From NCBI GenBank assembly GCA_964457455.1, contig CAYWJN010000031.1, forward strand, positions 1 to 26,034: a stretch of 26,034 bases of DNA, written 5' to 3'. The stretch's first letter is position 1; each line of letters starts with the position of its first letter. The notes beneath the pieces were generated by a model, which saw nothing but the letters and a program-made list of their open reading frames with translations, searched no databases and had not been told where the DNA came from. Of the stretch, positions 14,803 through 22,341 are shown piece after piece. The translations under genes were made by a program, and so were the position numbers. The stretch is from JABMPU01 sp964457455 (GTDB taxonomy: Bacteria; Cloacimonadota; Cloacimonadia; Cloacimonadales; TCS61).

Positions 14803-15324
14803 ATGACTTTATTCTGGGGTGCTTTATTAATCATTTGGGGCTTGTCACTTATCGTAAAAGCAATATTTAAAATTGATATTCCGGTTTTCAGAATCATTTT
14901 TGCCCTGGTTGTTATTTACTGGGGTTTGAAATTGCTTTTTGGAGGATTCGGATTTAAAACCAGTTCAAACACTGTTATCTTTAATAGTGCAAAACTTGGC
15001 TCTTCAAAATTCAAAAACGAATATAATATCATTTTTGGAAGCAGTGAAATTGATCTTACAAATGTGGATATTTCTGAAAAAAGTGTTTATGCAAATGCTG
15101 ATATTATCTTTGGTTCTGCAGTTATTCATTTGAATCCGGAAATTCCCACAATCATAAAAGTCAGCACGGTTTTTGCAGAGGGTAAACTTCCAGATCGAAC
15201 TGTGGGTGTTTTTGGAGATACAGTTTATAAATCGGATAATTTTTCCGAAGAAGGAAACCATCTGACTTTAAAAATAGATGTAGTTTTTGGAAGCGTAAAA
15301 ATTGTAGACAGCATGCGGATTTAG
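14803..15324 (+). CDS. LiaF-like membrane protein (cell wall-active antibiotic response type)
   Basis: AAGGAGG at 14786-14792 fits the ATG at 14803; a GTG at 14797 is too close to it. The 174-residue product has two hydrophobic N-terminal segments (about 2-20, LFWGALLIIWGLSLIV, and 27-47, FRIIFALVVIYWGLKLLFGG), like the LiaI/LiaF membrane region. The soluble C-terminal domain has the repeated F-G-S turns of the LiaF family: IIFGSSEIDL, IIFGSAVIHL and VVFGSVKIV. LiaF damps the LiaRS envelope-stress response in Firmicutes. No histidine kinase or regulator is nearby, but the DUF4097 operon at 3003-5084 belongs to the same functional sphere. Confidence 0.8.
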   Translation: MTLFWGALLIIWGLSLIVKAIFKIDIPVFRIIFALVVIYWGLKLLFGGFGFKTSSNTVIFNSAKLGSSKFKNEYNIIFGSSEIDLTNVDISEKSVYANADIIFGSAVIHLNPEIPTIIKVSTVFAEGKLPDRTVGVFGDTVYKSDNFSEEGNHLTLKIDVVFGSVKIVDSMRI

Positions 15325-15338
15325 GAAATTAAGTATAT

Positions 15339-15428
15339 CGACCTGCCAGGTCGAGAATAGTAGTGACCAAGATGTACGTTTTTCGGCAGGTTCAAATGTT
15401 AGCGACCAAGCTGGTCGTTTTACGGTAG
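15339..15428. repeat. CGACC palindromes and 27-bp direct repeat
   Basis: Palindrome CGACCTGCCAGGTCG is at 15339-15353 and CGACCAAGCTGGTCG at 15403-15417. The segments 15363-15389 and 15402-15428 are diverged direct repeats. They fill the gap before the RNase HIII gene. Confidence 0.65.
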
Positions 15429-15434
15429 ATGTAA

Positions 15435-16364
15435 ATGAAACCTGAATTGTTGAATTTTGTCTCTGAACTTCTTAAGAAAGCTGAAAAAACCGGTTTAATC
15501 TTAGATGATGAGAAAGAGATTAATTTCGGAGTACAGTTAAAGTTCTTCAAAGCTGAAGAAAAAATTCCCATAAACATTTATTATTCTGCAAAAAAGGGAA
15601 TTTCGACTGTAATTGGTGGTTCTCCGAAAAATAGATTACGACCTGTTTTACAAAGAATTTTACATCAAAACGTCTCACCCATCGAAATTTCTCACAAATG
15701 GAAAATCTGGGCTGGAACCGATGAATCCGGGAAAGGTGATTTTTTCGGTCCACTTGTGGTTTGCGGATTTATTGCTACAGAAGAATCTCTTCCTGAACTT
15801 CAAAAACTTGGTGTGAAAGATTGCAAACTTCTCAAACAATCTGAAGTAATAAAAATCGCTAAACAATTATACAGGAATTTTTCTAAAAATATTGAAGTTG
15901 TGATGCTCAATCCTAAAAAGTATAATGAGCTTTATGAAAAATTTCGACAACAGGGAAAGAAACTTAATGAAATGCTTGCCTGGATGCATGCCCGTGTGAT
16001 TTTAAATTTGAAGGAAAAGCATAATTTTGAAGGCGCAGTTGTTGATAAATTTGCCAGTGATTCGACTCTTTTATCATCTTTGAAAGATCTCAATAAAATT
16101 AAATTACAGCATCAGATCAAAGCTGAGGAAGATCTGGCAGTTGCTTCAGCTTCTATTATTGCCAGATATCTTTTCATCAAAAATTTAGACCGTTTATCAA
16201 AAGAATTTGGAATGGAATTGCCCAAAGGTGCTTCTGAAAATGTTTTGAATGTTGGCAGAAAAATCGTAGAAAAATATGGAAAGGAGAAACTGACAGAGCT
16301 TTCTAAAACACATTTTAAGACGTTTAATAAAATCATGGATTTCCAAAATGCTATTGAATTTTAA
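15435..16364 (+). CDS. rnhC: Ribonuclease HIII
   Basis: The 309-residue product fits the family length. Residues 1-85 are the N-terminal TBP-like substrate-binding domain typical of RNase HIII (KNRLRPVLQRIL near its end). The catalytic domain opens with GTDESGKGDFFGPLVV, where Asp96-Glu97 are the first acidic residues. VVDKFAS supplies Asp204 and AEEDLAVASASIIAR supplies the last acidic group near Asp233. The G-K-G after D-E-S separates it from RNase HII. It removes RNA from RNA-DNA hybrids in the cytoplasm. The ribosome-binding site is weak. Its 3' end overlaps the next gene by 17 bp, so the three genes to 17824 form one operon. Confidence 0.9.
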   Translation: MKPELLNFVSELLKKAEKTGLILDDEKEINFGVQLKFFKAEEKIPINIYYSAKKGISTVIGGSPKNRLRPVLQRILHQNVSPIEISHKWKIWAGTDESGKGDFFGPLVVCGFIATEESLPELQKLGVKDCKLLKQSEVIKIAKQLYRNFSKNIEVVMLNPKKYNELYEKFRQQGKKLNEMLAWMHARVILNLKEKHNFEGAVVDKFASDSTLLSSLKDLNKIKLQHQIKAEEDLAVASASIIARYLFIKNLDRLSKEFGMELPKGASENVLNVGRKIVEKYGKEKLTELSKTHFKTFNKIMDFQNAIEF

Positions 16365-16887
16365 AGAATTTAAACCTCAAATCAGTAAAGGAGTCTGGAT
16401 TGCTCCCAGTGCCCAGATTATTGGTCGCTGCGAAATCGGAGAAGACAGCTCTGTCTGGTTTGGAGCTGTGATAAGAGCAGACATCCATTTCATCAAAATC
16501 GGAGACAGAACCAGCATTCAGGATTTGAGTATGATCCATGTGTGGCACTACACAAAAGCAGATATGAGTGATGGTTTCCCCACCATTATTGGAAACGATG
16601 TGACTATCGGACACAAAGCAATGCTACACGGTTGTATTATTCATGATGCCTGTTTGATCGGGATGAGTGCAACCATCTTAGATGGAGCTGAAATCGGCAG
16701 AGAATCTATTGTTGCTGCTGGCTCGGTTGTAACTAGGAACAAAAAATTTCCTCCGGGAAGTCTCATCATGGGAACACCTGCAAAAGCAGTGAGAAAATTA
16801 ACTGAAGAAGATATTGAATTGATCTATTATTCTTCGAGAAATTACCTGTCTTATAAAAATGAATATCTAAAAATGGATTTAAAGTAA
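16348..16887 (+). CDS. Gamma-class carbonic anhydrase / left-handed beta-helix protein (YrdA/PaaY type)
   Basis: The start lies inside the rnhC end (17 bp overlap). The 179-residue product is a left-handed beta-helix built of hexapeptide turns (VWIAPSAQIIG, IGEDSSVWFGAVIR, IGNDVTIGHKAMLHG). The three zinc-ligand histidines of the gamma-class fold are present: His64 in MIHVWHY, His89 and His94 in GHKAMLHG, with the 5-residue spacing of the last two as in Cam. A C-terminal helix follows GTPAKAVRKLTEED. Proteins of this type hydrate CO2 or are of unproven activity; the intact triad favours carbonic anhydrase activity. Confidence 0.87.
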   Translation: MLLNFKEFKPQISKGVWIAPSAQIIGRCEIGEDSSVWFGAVIRADIHFIKIGDRTSIQDLSMIHVWHYTKADMSDGFPTIIGNDVTIGHKAMLHGCIIHDACLIGMSATILDGAEIGRESIVAAGSVVTRNKKFPPGSLIMGTPAKAVRKLTEEDIELIYYSSRNYLSYKNEYLKMDLK

Positions 16888-16891
16888 TAAT

Positions 16892-17824
16892 ATGAAAACC
16901 TTAGTATTAGAGCCGATGCCGGATTTATTCTGGCATGAAGTTAAAGAAAATGGCTGGAGCAACTTTTTTTATAAAAAATATCATGATACTATTGAAAAAC
17001 CTGAGATAATAATTATCCGTACAAACACAAACTTTAACAAACAACTTTTTGATGAATTTCCGGATTTAAAATTAATCATTCGTGCCGGCACAGGAGTTGA
17101 TAATATCGATATTAAAGAAGCCCAGAAAAGGAATATTGTAGTTTGCAATACTCCCGAAGCAAACGCTTTTTCTGCTTATGAGCATACAATCTCATTTGTT
17201 TTTGCTTTGATAAAACAACATCAAAAAGCAAAAGAATCGATGTTAAATGGCTCTTGGAAATCACAACTTTCTGAGAACCTGGAAATATCGGATTTGAAGG
17301 TTCTTATTGTTGGTTTGGGAAGAGTGGGAACTCGTGTAGCCAGAACTCTTCTGAATCTGGGAGCTGATGTTCTGGCTGTAGATCCTTATTTAACTCCAGA
17401 AGAATGGGAGCACAAAAAGGTTGTAGAAACTTCCTATAAAACCGGACTCGAATGGTGTAATATGCTCAGTTTTCATTGTCCCTTAACTCGTGAAACACGA
17501 AATTATTTTTCCTTAAAAACTCTCCAAAAATTTCAGAATCCGATTTGGTTAATCAACACAGCACGTGGAAAAATTGTTCAAGAAAAAGCAATAGAAATGG
17601 GATTACAAAAAGGAACTTTATTGGGAGCTGCTTTAGATGTTTTCTCTTCCGAACCCTGGAAAATTAAGGAATTTGCAAAATCTAATAAAGTGCTACTTAC
17701 TCCTCACACAGGTTCGTTCACAAAAAAAGCCAAAAAGAGAATGGCTTTGGAAACTCTGAAAGTCTGGTCTGAGTTTGTATTTGATAATAAAATTATTTCC
17801 TCAATCGATTATAGATTTTATTGA
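16892..17824 (+). CDS. D-2-hydroxyacid dehydrogenase, SerA-like
   Basis: It starts 4 nt after the previous stop codon. The 310-residue product has the family order: an N-terminal substrate half-domain with RAGTGVDNIDI, an NAD-binding Rossmann domain with VGLGRVGTRVA at about 139-150, and catalytic Arg225 (NTARGKIV), Glu254 (FSSEP) and His272 (LTPHTGSF). It lacks the C-terminal ACT domain of long SerA, as in short phosphoglycerate dehydrogenases. The likely reaction is oxidation of 3-phosphoglycerate in serine synthesis, but related enzymes use other 2-hydroxyacids, so the substrate is not certain. Confidence 0.85.
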   Translation: MKTLVLEPMPDLFWHEVKENGWSNFFYKKYHDTIEKPEIIIIRTNTNFNKQLFDEFPDLKLIIRAGTGVDNIDIKEAQKRNIVVCNTPEANAFSAYEHTISFVFALIKQHQKAKESMLNGSWKSQLSENLEISDLKVLIVGLGRVGTRVARTLLNLGADVLAVDPYLTPEEWEHKKVVETSYKTGLEWCNMLSFHCPLTRETRNYFSLKTLQKFQNPIWLINTARGKIVQEKAIEMGLQKGTLLGAALDVFSSEPWKIKEFAKSNKVLLTPHTGSFTKKAKKRMALETLKVWSEFVFDNKIISSIDYRFY

Positions 17825-17827
17825 TTT

Positions 17828-17884
17828 TGGAGTCGGTGACTCTGTCGCCGAAAAATATTAAAGCCGAGAGACTCGGCTACTCCA
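17828..17884. repeat. REP-type palindromic unit, 57 bp (copy d)
   Basis: It begins 3 nt after the dehydrogenase stop codon. TGGAGT/ACTCCA ends, one CGGTGA/TCGCCG-type hairpin and one GCCGAG/CTCGGC hairpin; the middle hairpin of copies a and e is absent. It lies just upstream of the second RAYT. Confidence 0.83.
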
Positions 17885-17900
17885 TAAAGAAGGTAATAAA

Positions 17901-18564
17901 ATGTTATTCGACATTAAAAAGAATTTCAAAGAATTTACAAATTACAAACATTCACCTGCACATCTTTTCATGAATAATACATATTACATTATAACTGCTC
18001 ATACATTAAAAAACATAAGACCGTTTTATGATGATGAAAGAAAGCAGATTTTGCTCCTATGAAACTATACCTAACTTCCGAATGTTTCGACTTGTCGAAT
18101 CTTCGGAATGTAAAGGAGCTCTTGCCCGTACAATCGGAAGATCAGCAAGCTGAACATTCCGATGTTCTTGATTTTTCATTGATAGAAATGAATGGAAAAT
18201 GATTGCCTATTTTGTGGCGGATAATCATTATCATTTACTAATGAATTCAGAAGATAGTGCAGATAAACTATCAAAAATTATTGCTGATATTCACCGATTT
18301 ACAGCAATTTCCATTAATAAGATGGATAATCAAATTGGCAGGCAGGTTTGGTATCAATATTGGGATACAGTGATAACTTCGGAAAATTCCTTTTATGCCA
18401 GATTTAATTATATTCATTATAATCCGGTAAAACACGGGTATGTAAAAAATAGTGAAGATTATATATTTTGTAGTTATAAAGATTATTTTGAAAAGGATGA
18501 AAATGAAATGCTCTTTTTAATGAAGAAATACAAATTTGATAAAGTAAAAGTGAGTGAACCATAA
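17901..18564 (+). pseudogene. Second RAYT transposase copy, disrupted by a palindromic insert
   Basis: The N-terminal part (17901-18059, starting MLFDIKKNFKEF and containing YYIITAHTLKNIRPFYDDER) ends at a stop at 18060. The C-terminal part resumes at 18172 in another frame (FFIDRNEWKMIAYFVADNHYHLL) and runs to 18564. Removing the 112 nt between them rejoins both in frame to about 183 residues, a normal RAYT length. Motifs are those of the copy at 1-357: HUH motif NHYHLL and the tail YIHYNPVKHGYV. A C-terminal 121-residue piece could be started at 18199 but lacks the N-terminal strands. REP units d and e flank it. Confidence 0.82.
18060..18171. repeat. Palindromic insert inside the RAYT gene, 112 nt
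   Basis: It contains TTCCGAA/TTCGGAA and CGAC/GTCG arms near its left end and a second pair TCGGAATGT/ACATTCCGA spanning its right half, so it can fold into branched hairpins. Its exact edges are set only by frame restoration and could move by multiples of 3 nt. Confidence 0.65.
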
Positions 18565-18571
18565 TTTTATA

Positions 18572-18657
18572 TGGAGTCGGCGAGTCCCTCGCCGGTATGG
18601 AGTGTGACGAGTCTCTCGTCACAAATGCATAAAAAGCCGAGGGACTCGGCTACTCCA
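18572..18657. repeat. REP-type palindromic unit, 86 bp (copy e)
   Basis: It is identical to copy a at 365-450 and starts 7 nt after the RAYT pseudogene stop. The following 18661-18929 has no gene; it holds the NrdR-like box and a possible promoter for nrdD. Confidence 0.85.
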
Positions 18658-18752
18658 AAAATAAAAAAAATTTATTGCTGCTTTCTACCTTATATTTCAA
18701 TCAGTTAAGAACGTAAGTTAAAGTTAAAAGACAGGTTAAAATAATTTTTCAT

Positions 18753-18778
18753 TTGACACTATATCTAACTGTTTAAAT
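18753..18778 (+). promoter_or_regulatory. Candidate nrdD promoter with a NrdR-like half box
   Basis: TTGACA (18753-18758) overlaps ACACTATATCTA (18756-18767), which matches the first 12 positions of the NrdR-box consensus ACACWATATMTWGTGT; the last four bases (ACTG) do not. NrdR represses ribonucleotide reductase genes through paired boxes; no second box is visible at the usual distance. A TTAAAT follows at 18773. Confidence 0.3.
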
Positions 18779-18929
18779 TTTAAGAGGTAAGCAACCTGTA
18801 TTATGATAGTCAGAAAATCAGTTTTGGGTACTTAACTTCTTAACGATAAGAAAGTTAACGGTCACTATTAGAATTTCTAAGCCTATTATCGTATGAATTG
18901 CAAAAGTATCGTATCAATCGGAGTGGTTA

Positions 18930-21011
18930 GTGTTTAAGTTCATCATCAAAAGAGATAGTCAAATTGTAAAATTTGAAGCAAATAAAATTACAAGTGCAAT
19001 TTTAAAAGCTGGTGAAATCACCAAAGAATTTGGTTTACCGATTGCAAAAAATCTAACGATTAAAGTTATTAATCTTTCTCATCAAATCATACAAAGGGAA
19101 GTTCCCACAGTTGAAGAAATTCAGGATATTGTAGAAGAAATCCTTCTTACATCACCGTATAAAAAAACTGCCAAAGCTTATATAATTTATCGCGACCAAC
19201 ATGCGAAAATTCGTGAAATCATTGCTAACGCTGAGATAAGCCTGATTGACCAATACCTGGAGAAACTCGATTGGCAGGTAAAAGAAAACAGCAATATGGC
19301 TTATTCTCTTCAGGGATTGAACAATTACATTGCTTCGGAAATCAGTAAAGTTTACTGGCTCAATAAAATATTTCCACCTGAAATTAAAGAAACGCACATT
19401 AACGGAGATTTTCATATTCACGATCTGGGAATGATTTCGGTTTATTGTGTCGGTTGGGATTTGATGGATTTGCTTATGGTTGGTTTTAAAGGGGCCAGAG
19501 GAAAAATCCAGAGCGGTCCTGCTAAACATTTAGGCAGTGCATTAGGTCAAATCGTGAATTTCTTTTATACTCTTCAGGGAGAGGCTGCCGGTGCTCAGGC
19601 TTTTTCCAATTTTGATACACTCATGGCACCATTCATTCGGTATGATAAATTAAGTTATGAAGAAGTTAAGCAAGCAATTCAAGAATTTATTTTTAATGTG
19701 AATGTACCAACTCGTGTCGGGTTTCAAACTCCTTTTACGAATATTACAATGGATCTGGTTGTTCCTTCAATTTATGCAGATCAACAGGTTGTTATCGGTG
19801 GAAAATTAATGAAGGAAACATACAGTGATTTCCAAAAGGAAATGAATCTCATAAACAAAGCTTTCCTGGAAGTCATGAGTGAAGGTGATGCCAAAGGACG
19901 CGTGTTTACATTTCCAATTCCAACTTATAATATAACAAAAGATTTTGATTGGAACAATCCCACTCTGGAATATCTCTGGGAAGCAACCGCAAAATATGGA
20001 ATTCCTTATTTCTCCAATTTTGTAAATTCAGATATGGACCCTGATGATGCACGTTCTATGTGCTGCCGTTTGCGTTTGGATATCAGGAAGCTGGAAGCAA
20101 AAGGAGGAGGACTTTTTGGAGCTAATCCTCTTACAGGCTCTATCGGTGTTGTAACCATCAATATGCCCAGAATCGCTTTTCTATCCAAAACGAAAAAAGA
20201 ATTTTATAAAAACCTTGAAATCCTGATGGAAAAAGCCAAAAACAGCCTGGAGATAAAGCGAAAAATTCTGGAAAAATTTACTGAAAATAATCTCTATCCA
20301 TACACTAAATTCTATTTGCGGGATATTAAAGAGCGGTTCGATCAATATTGGAAAAATCACTTTTCAACTATCGGTCTCATCGGTATGAATGAGGCTTGTC
20401 TAAACCTGTTTGGAAAAAATATCGGTACTGAAGAGGGTCATAATTTTGCTGTTGAAGTTATGGATTTTATGCGCAACAAACTGATTACATTTCAAGAAGA
20501 AACCGGGAACAATTATAACCTGGAAGCAACTCCAGCAGAAGGAACAACATATAGATTAGCCAGATTGGATAAAGCAAAATATCCTGAAATTATCGTTGCC
20601 AATAAAGACGGAGCTGAGCCATTTTATACAAATTCCACTCATTTGCCTGTTAATTTCTCCGATGATATCTTTGAAACTTTGGAATTGCAGGATGACATTC
20701 AGACAAAATATACCGGTGGAACGGTTTTGCATTTATTCGTGGGTGAACGTATTACAAATTCTGAAAGTTTAAAAGGTCTGATTAATAAAATCTGTAACAA
20801 TTACAAATTACCATATTTCACTTTTTCTCCCACATTCAGTGTTTGCCAAACCCACGGATACCTGGAAGGTGAACATTCCATTTGTCCGATTTGCAAAAAT
20901 AGTTGTGAAATTTATTCGCGCGTGGTTGGTTACTTGCGTCCCATCCAACAATGGAATGATGGTAAAAAAGCCGAGTTTGAATTACGAAAAACCTTTAAAT
21001 TAGCAGAGTAG
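18930..21011 (+). CDS. nrdD: Anaerobic (class III) ribonucleoside-triphosphate reductase
   Basis: The start codon is GTG, fixed by GGAG at 18920-18923. The 693-residue product begins with an ATP-cone regulatory domain (residues 1-95). The glycyl-radical barrel follows, with GDFHIHDLGM, NVPTRVGFQTPFTNITMD, and the cysteine pair Cys378-Cys379 (SMCCRLRLD) at the active-site loop. The C-terminus has a Zn-binding region (CQTH, CPIC) and the glycyl radical site RVVGYLRP, with Gly667 as the radical residue. It reduces ribonucleotides to deoxyribonucleotides in strictly anaerobic conditions and needs activation by NrdG, encoded 8 nt downstream. Confidence 0.95.
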   Translation: MFKFIIKRDSQIVKFEANKITSAILKAGEITKEFGLPIAKNLTIKVINLSHQIIQREVPTVEEIQDIVEEILLTSPYKKTAKAYIIYRDQHAKIREIIANAEISLIDQYLEKLDWQVKENSNMAYSLQGLNNYIASEISKVYWLNKIFPPEIKETHINGDFHIHDLGMISVYCVGWDLMDLLMVGFKGARGKIQSGPAKHLGSALGQIVNFFYTLQGEAAGAQAFSNFDTLMAPFIRYDKLSYEEVKQAIQEFIFNVNVPTRVGFQTPFTNITMDLVVPSIYADQQVVIGGKLMKETYSDFQKEMNLINKAFLEVMSEGDAKGRVFTFPIPTYNITKDFDWNNPTLEYLWEATAKYGIPYFSNFVNSDMDPDDARSMCCRLRLDIRKLEAKGGGLFGANPLTGSIGVVTINMPRIAFLSKTKKEFYKNLEILMEKAKNSLEIKRKILEKFTENNLYPYTKFYLRDIKERFDQYWKNHFSTIGLIGMNEACLNLFGKNIGTEEGHNFAVEVMDFMRNKLITFQEETGNNYNLEATPAEGTTYRLARLDKAKYPEIIVANKDGAEPFYTNSTHLPVNFSDDIFETLELQDDIQTKYTGGTVLHLFVGERITNSESLKGLINKICNNYKLPYFTFSPTFSVCQTHGYLEGEHSICPICKNSCEIYSRVVGYLRPIQQWNDGKKAEFELRKTFKLAE

Positions 21012-21019
21012 AAAATTAA

Positions 21020-21709
21020 ATGAAAATTGGAGCTTTCCAAAGATTCTCTTTGAATGAATATCCCGGAAAAATCAGTGCCATAATTTTTACTCAAGACTGC
21101 AATTTCAGATGTCCTTATTGTCATAATCCTGAACTCGTTAAAAAGGAACTTTTCCAAGAACCAATTCCGGAAAAAGAAATTTTTTCCTTTTTGAATAAAC
21201 GCCAGAATAAATTGGATGCAGTTTCCATCACAGGTGGAGAACCAACCTTACATCCTGACCTTCCAAAGTTTATATCCAAAATAAAATCAATGGGATTTTT
21301 AGTTAAATTGGATACGAACGGCACAAACCCTCAAATGCTTAATAATTTGATACAGCACAATTTGATAGATTATATTGCTATGGACATCAAAGCACCTTTG
21401 GAAAAGTATGCTAATGTAACTAAAGTTAAAGTAGATACTGAAGCAATTTCCAGGAGCATCGATCTAATCAAGAATTCGCAAATTGAATATGAATTTCGCA
21501 GCACTCTCACTGAAAAATTATTATCTAATGAAGAAGTGATAAATATCGGAAAACTGCTCGGTAAAGCTAAAAGATATTATCTGCAAAACTTCGTATTCAG
21601 CAAAACTCTGGATAAACAATTCAAATCAGCAAAATCTGTTTCTGCAGAAAGATGTAATTTTTTCACGAAGGTTTTTAAATCGAATTTTCTTGAATTTGCA
21701 ATCCGATAG
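21020..21709 (+). CDS. nrdG: Anaerobic ribonucleotide reductase activating protein, radical SAM
   Basis: It follows nrdD by 8 nt, in one transcript. The 229-residue product has the radical SAM cluster motif C27-x3-C31-x2-C34 (CNFRCPYC), the SAM-binding ITGGEPTLH motif at about 70, and LDTNGTNP. It makes the glycyl radical on Gly667 of NrdD using S-adenosylmethionine. It is of the longer NrdG type (about 230 residues) that starts with FQRFSLNEYPGKISAIIFTQ, common in archaea and anaerobes. Confidence 0.93.
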   Translation: MKIGAFQRFSLNEYPGKISAIIFTQDCNFRCPYCHNPELVKKELFQEPIPEKEIFSFLNKRQNKLDAVSITGGEPTLHPDLPKFISKIKSMGFLVKLDTNGTNPQMLNNLIQHNLIDYIAMDIKAPLEKYANVTKVKVDTEAISRSIDLIKNSQIEYEFRSTLTEKLLSNEEVINIGKLLGKAKRYYLQNFVFSKTLDKQFKSAKSVSAERCNFFTKVFKSNFLEFAIR

Positions 21710-22001
21710 AATTATCATTTTTTTTATTTTCCTTATAAGTCCTTTTAATAAAACAGTCTAAAAAATATTAACTAACATCTCCCACTTCATTCTCAGCCAT
21801 CTAACTTGTTGGAGGAAAAACAGATATGGATTGTAATAGACAAATTTTATAAGAAATCAGGATAATAAGTTAATCTTCCTATCAAACTCATCCTGCTGTC
21901 CTTCTCTTTTTGATGAAAAAATGAAAGTTATTCCAAAGAGAAGGAACATAAGAAAAGCAAGAAGAAATATAAAAAGAAAAAATTTGTTTTTTCTTTTAGT
22001 T

Positions 22002-22022
22002 CCCTCTCTTTCCAAGAGAGGG
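22002..22022. repeat. 9-bp hairpin with TTAGGGTGAG tail
   Basis: CCCTCTCTT/AAGAGAGGG with a TCC loop, same type as 14639-14660. The open frame through it on the minus strand (HPNPLLEREG) is an artefact. The 632-bp gap 21710-22341 also holds two TTGACA hexamers and the hairpin at 22215; no gene was found in it. Confidence 0.6.
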
Positions 22023-22203
22023 TTAGGGTGAGTTAGATATATTGAAAAAATAAAATAAAAATTCCGTCTTGACACCATTTGTTATTCATAAGTTTTTTAC
22101 TTTATAGAGATGGCAATTCAGTTATCTTATAATTTGCCATAATTTATTGAATTATTAGAAGTTATGAGTATTAATATAATTTACTAATGAGTGCATTAAA
22201 TTC

Positions 22204-22254
22204 TTGACATATTGATTTTCTCCTTCCGAACTTTTTAGTTCGGAAGGAGAAAAT
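22204..22254 (+). promoter_or_regulatory. TTGACA followed by an 18-bp perfect hairpin in the nrdJ leader
   Basis: TTGACA at 22204-22209 is followed by a hairpin at 22215-22254: ATTTTCTCCTTCCGAACT pairs with its exact complement around a TTTT loop. If transcription begins upstream (another TTGACA is at 22069-22074), the leader RNA carries this hairpin 87 nt before the start codon; it is not followed by a U-tract. A regulatory role is inference. A 7-codon open frame with its own GGAG (22299-22322) lies between it and nrdJ. Confidence 0.4.
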
Positions 22255-22341
22255 TTCAGAAGCTTCTGCTTCTTTCAATAACGAATTAGGAGTTTTCAAT
22301 GCCGGAGCAACCATTAACATAATTAAATTTTGGAGAATCTG

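Noticed and set aside
21857..22078. 73-codon minus-strand open frame before nrdJ
   Set aside because: It reads through a palindromic repeat (HPNPLLEREG) that is commonly translated by mistake.
22215..22254. Intrinsic terminator of nrdG
   Set aside because: It lies over 500 bp after the nrdG stop and lacks a following U-tract; it fits a leader element or repeat better.
22299..22322. Leader peptide gene MPEQPLT
   Set aside because: It has a good GGAG but only seven codons and no clear run of regulatory codons; kept only as a note in the leader finding.
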